Source: an uncultured Clostridia bacterium
GTDB taxonomy: Bacteria > Bacillota > Clostridia > Christensenellales > Borkfalkiaceae
Assembly: GCA_904501815.1 (NCBI GenBank)
Contig: CAJGCN010000007.1
Coordinates: 1 to 22,445 of the forward strand
Direction of reading: 5' to 3'
DNA: 22,445 bases
Position 1 is the first letter of the stretch, and every line of letters begins with the position of its first letter. The translations under genes and the position numbers were made by a program. Below, one piece after another: positions 21,192-22,445 of this stretch. The notes beneath the pieces are model-generated. The model had not been told where the DNA came from. It made no database searches and was given only the letters and a program-made list of their open reading frames with translations.

Positions 21192-22445
21192 ATGGACGCA
21201 AGAAATTTCACGGAAAAAACCGTACTCGCGTTGCAAAACGCACAAAAGATTGCCGAAGAATACGGCAATCAAGCAGTTGAACAGTTGCATCTTCTTCACG
21301 CGCTTTTACAAAGCTCGGACGGGCTGATTTTTACTTTACTCGATAAAATGCAAAAAGAGCCTTTAAAGCTGAAAGGGGAAACGGAGAAAGAAATTCAAAA
21401 ACTCCCCAAAGTACAAGGCGGAGAAAAATACCTTTCGCAAAAACTCTCTCTCGCCTTGCAAAAAGCGGAAGAGCAAATGACGCAAATGGGGGACGGGTAT
21501 TTGTCCGTCGAGCATTTGTTTTTAGCAATGATAGATACCGCCGACGAACCCGTCAAAAAACTTTTTAAACGCTACGCAATCGAGCGCGAAGGGTTTTTAT
21601 CTGCGCTTTCGTCCGTGCGTGGAAATCAAAGAGTAAACAGCGAAAACCCCGAAGAAACCTACGACGTTTTGAATAAATACGGCGTGGATCTCGTTGAAAA
21701 AGCCCGTGCGCAAAAAATTGACCCCGTAATCGGCAGAGACGAAGAAATCCGAAACGTGGTGCGTATTCTTTCGAGAAAGACCAAAAACAACCCCGTGCTT
21801 ATCGGGGAAGCGGGGGTGGGAAAAACGGCGATTGCCGAAGGGCTTGCCATACGCATTATGCGGGGCGACGTACCCGATTCTTTAAAGGATAGAAAGGTTT
21901 TTTCTCTCGATATCGGCGCGCTGATTGCCGGCGCAAAGTTTCGCGGGGAATTTGAAGAACGCTTGAAAGCGGTGCTTGCCGAAGTCAAAAAAAGCGACGG
22001 CGGAATTATTCTGTTCATTGACGAATTACACACGATCGTCGGCGCGGGAAAAACGGACGGCGCAATGGACGCAGGCAACCTGTTAAAGCCTATGCTCGCT
22101 CGCGGGGAACTGCATTGTATCGGCGCAACCACGCTCGACGAATACCGTAAATATATCGAAAAAGACCCTGCGCTCGAACGGCGTTTCCAGCCCGTACTCG
22201 TCGCTGAACCGACGGTGGAAGATACCATTTCCATTCTTCGCGGTTTAAAAGAACGCTACGAAGTTTATCACGGCGTAAAAATTCAAGACGGCGCGTTAAT
22301 CGCAGCGGCAACTTTGTCTAATCGGTATATTACGGACAGATTTTTGCCCGATAAAGCAATCGACTTAGTCGACGAAGCTTGCGCGCTCATTAAAACGGAA
22401 ATGCAGTCTATGCCGTCGGAAATGGACGAGATTGCCCGTAAGATA
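21192..22445 (+). CDS. clpB: ClpB disaggregase (3' truncated by the window)
   Basis: The first 418 residues are present, with the frame open at the last base. The N-terminal Clp repeat domain (about 1-145) opens MDARNFTEKTVLALQNAQ and has two repeats (LHLLHALLQ; LSVEHLFLAM). The linker GNQRVNSENPEETYDVL then leads into the first AAA+ module. Walker A is GEAGVGKT (205-212; most ClpB have GEPGVGKT) and Walker B is ILFIDE (273-278). GAKFRGEFEERLK is the pore-loop region, and ALERRFQPV contains the arginine finger. The window ends where the ClpB-specific coiled-coil middle domain should begin, so ClpB rather than ClpA/ClpC is judged from sequence similarity (GNQRV linker, DEYRKYIEKDPALERRF). With DnaK it rescues aggregated proteins. 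AAGGAG at 21178-21183 sets the start. No CIRCE or CtsR operator is visible upstream. Confidence 0.95.
   Translation, partial: MDARNFTEKTVLALQNAQKIAEEYGNQAVEQLHLLHALLQSSDGLIFTLLDKMQKEPLKLKGETEKEIQKLPKVQGGEKYLSQKLSLALQKAEEQMTQMGDGYLSVEHLFLAMIDTADEPVKKLFKRYAIEREGFLSALSSVRGNQRVNSENPEETYDVLNKYGVDLVEKARAQKIDPVIGRDEEIRNVVRILSRKTKNNPVLIGEAGVGKTAIAEGLAIRIMRGDVPDSLKDRKVFSLDIGALIAGAKFRGEFEERLKAVLAEVKKSDGGIILFIDELHTIVGAGKTDGAMDAGNLLKPMLARGELHCIGATTLDEYRKYIEKDPALERRFQPVLVAEPTVEDTISILRGLKERYEVYHGVKIQDGALIAAATLSNRYITDRFLPDKAIDLVDEACALIKTEMQSMPSEMDEIARKI

Overview
The window reads as chromosome of an anaerobic, low-to-mid GC member of the Bacillota, most likely an uncultured Clostridia-type bacterium. Four things point this way. 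The gene order yifB-dprA-topA-trmFO-hslV-hslU is a Firmicutes arrangement. hisS has the paired cysteines seen in clostridial enzymes. A rubrerythrin is present. Promoters are near-consensus sigma-A type, repeatedly TTGNCA - 17 bp - TATAAT. No CRISPR array, phage, transposase or tRNA was seen. Most of the window is housekeeping.

Layout. (1) 1-410 is the 3' end of a PDZ/HtrA-type protease, closed by a strong terminator. (2) 510-2282 is a two-gene unit with a consensus promoter: a small protein resembling an FtsK/SpoIIIE ATPase core without a usable Walker A motif, then mutY starting on the base after its stop codon. (3) 2462-3079 is an iron-sulfur-flavoprotein-like reductase with its own promoter and a 5' leader carrying one copy of a dispersed repeat. 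(4) 3110-5606 is a divergent metal-efflux locus. A CDF transporter lies on the minus strand. A CaX-type antiporter lies on the plus strand behind a yybP-ykoY (Mn2+) riboswitch with a visible transcription-terminator expression platform. (5) 5641-6173 is rplS with a probable L19 autoregulatory leader and its own terminator. (6) 6295-8244 is a GT-C fold membrane glycosyltransferase-like protein. (7) 8319-18239 is a long co-oriented run for DNA uptake or recombination (yifB/comM, dprA), topology (topA), tRNA modification (trmFO), proteolysis (hslV, hslU), translation (hisS) and redox (trxA). (8) 18363-19004 (minus) is a rubrerythrin with a rubredoxin domain at both ends. (9) 19357-20940 is cardiolipin synthase, started at TTG. 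(10) 21192 to the window end is clpB, cut off in the first AAA domain's region.

Functional reading. The divergent efflux locus is probably a manganese homeostasis module: the riboswitch senses Mn2+ and switches the antiporter on, and the opposing CDF has an Asn-Asp/Asp-Asp site compatible with Mn2+ export. The yifB-to-hslU block is the conserved Firmicutes cluster, but without xerC/codV between trmFO and hslV and without codY after hslU; hisS-trxA follow instead. The region usually holding lepB-ylqF-rnhB-yraN between rplS and yifB is occupied here by the GT-C protein.

The items most worth following are the riboswitch-controlled divergent metal locus, the apparent pseudo-ATPase paired with mutY, and three copies of a ~36 bp intergenic repeat.
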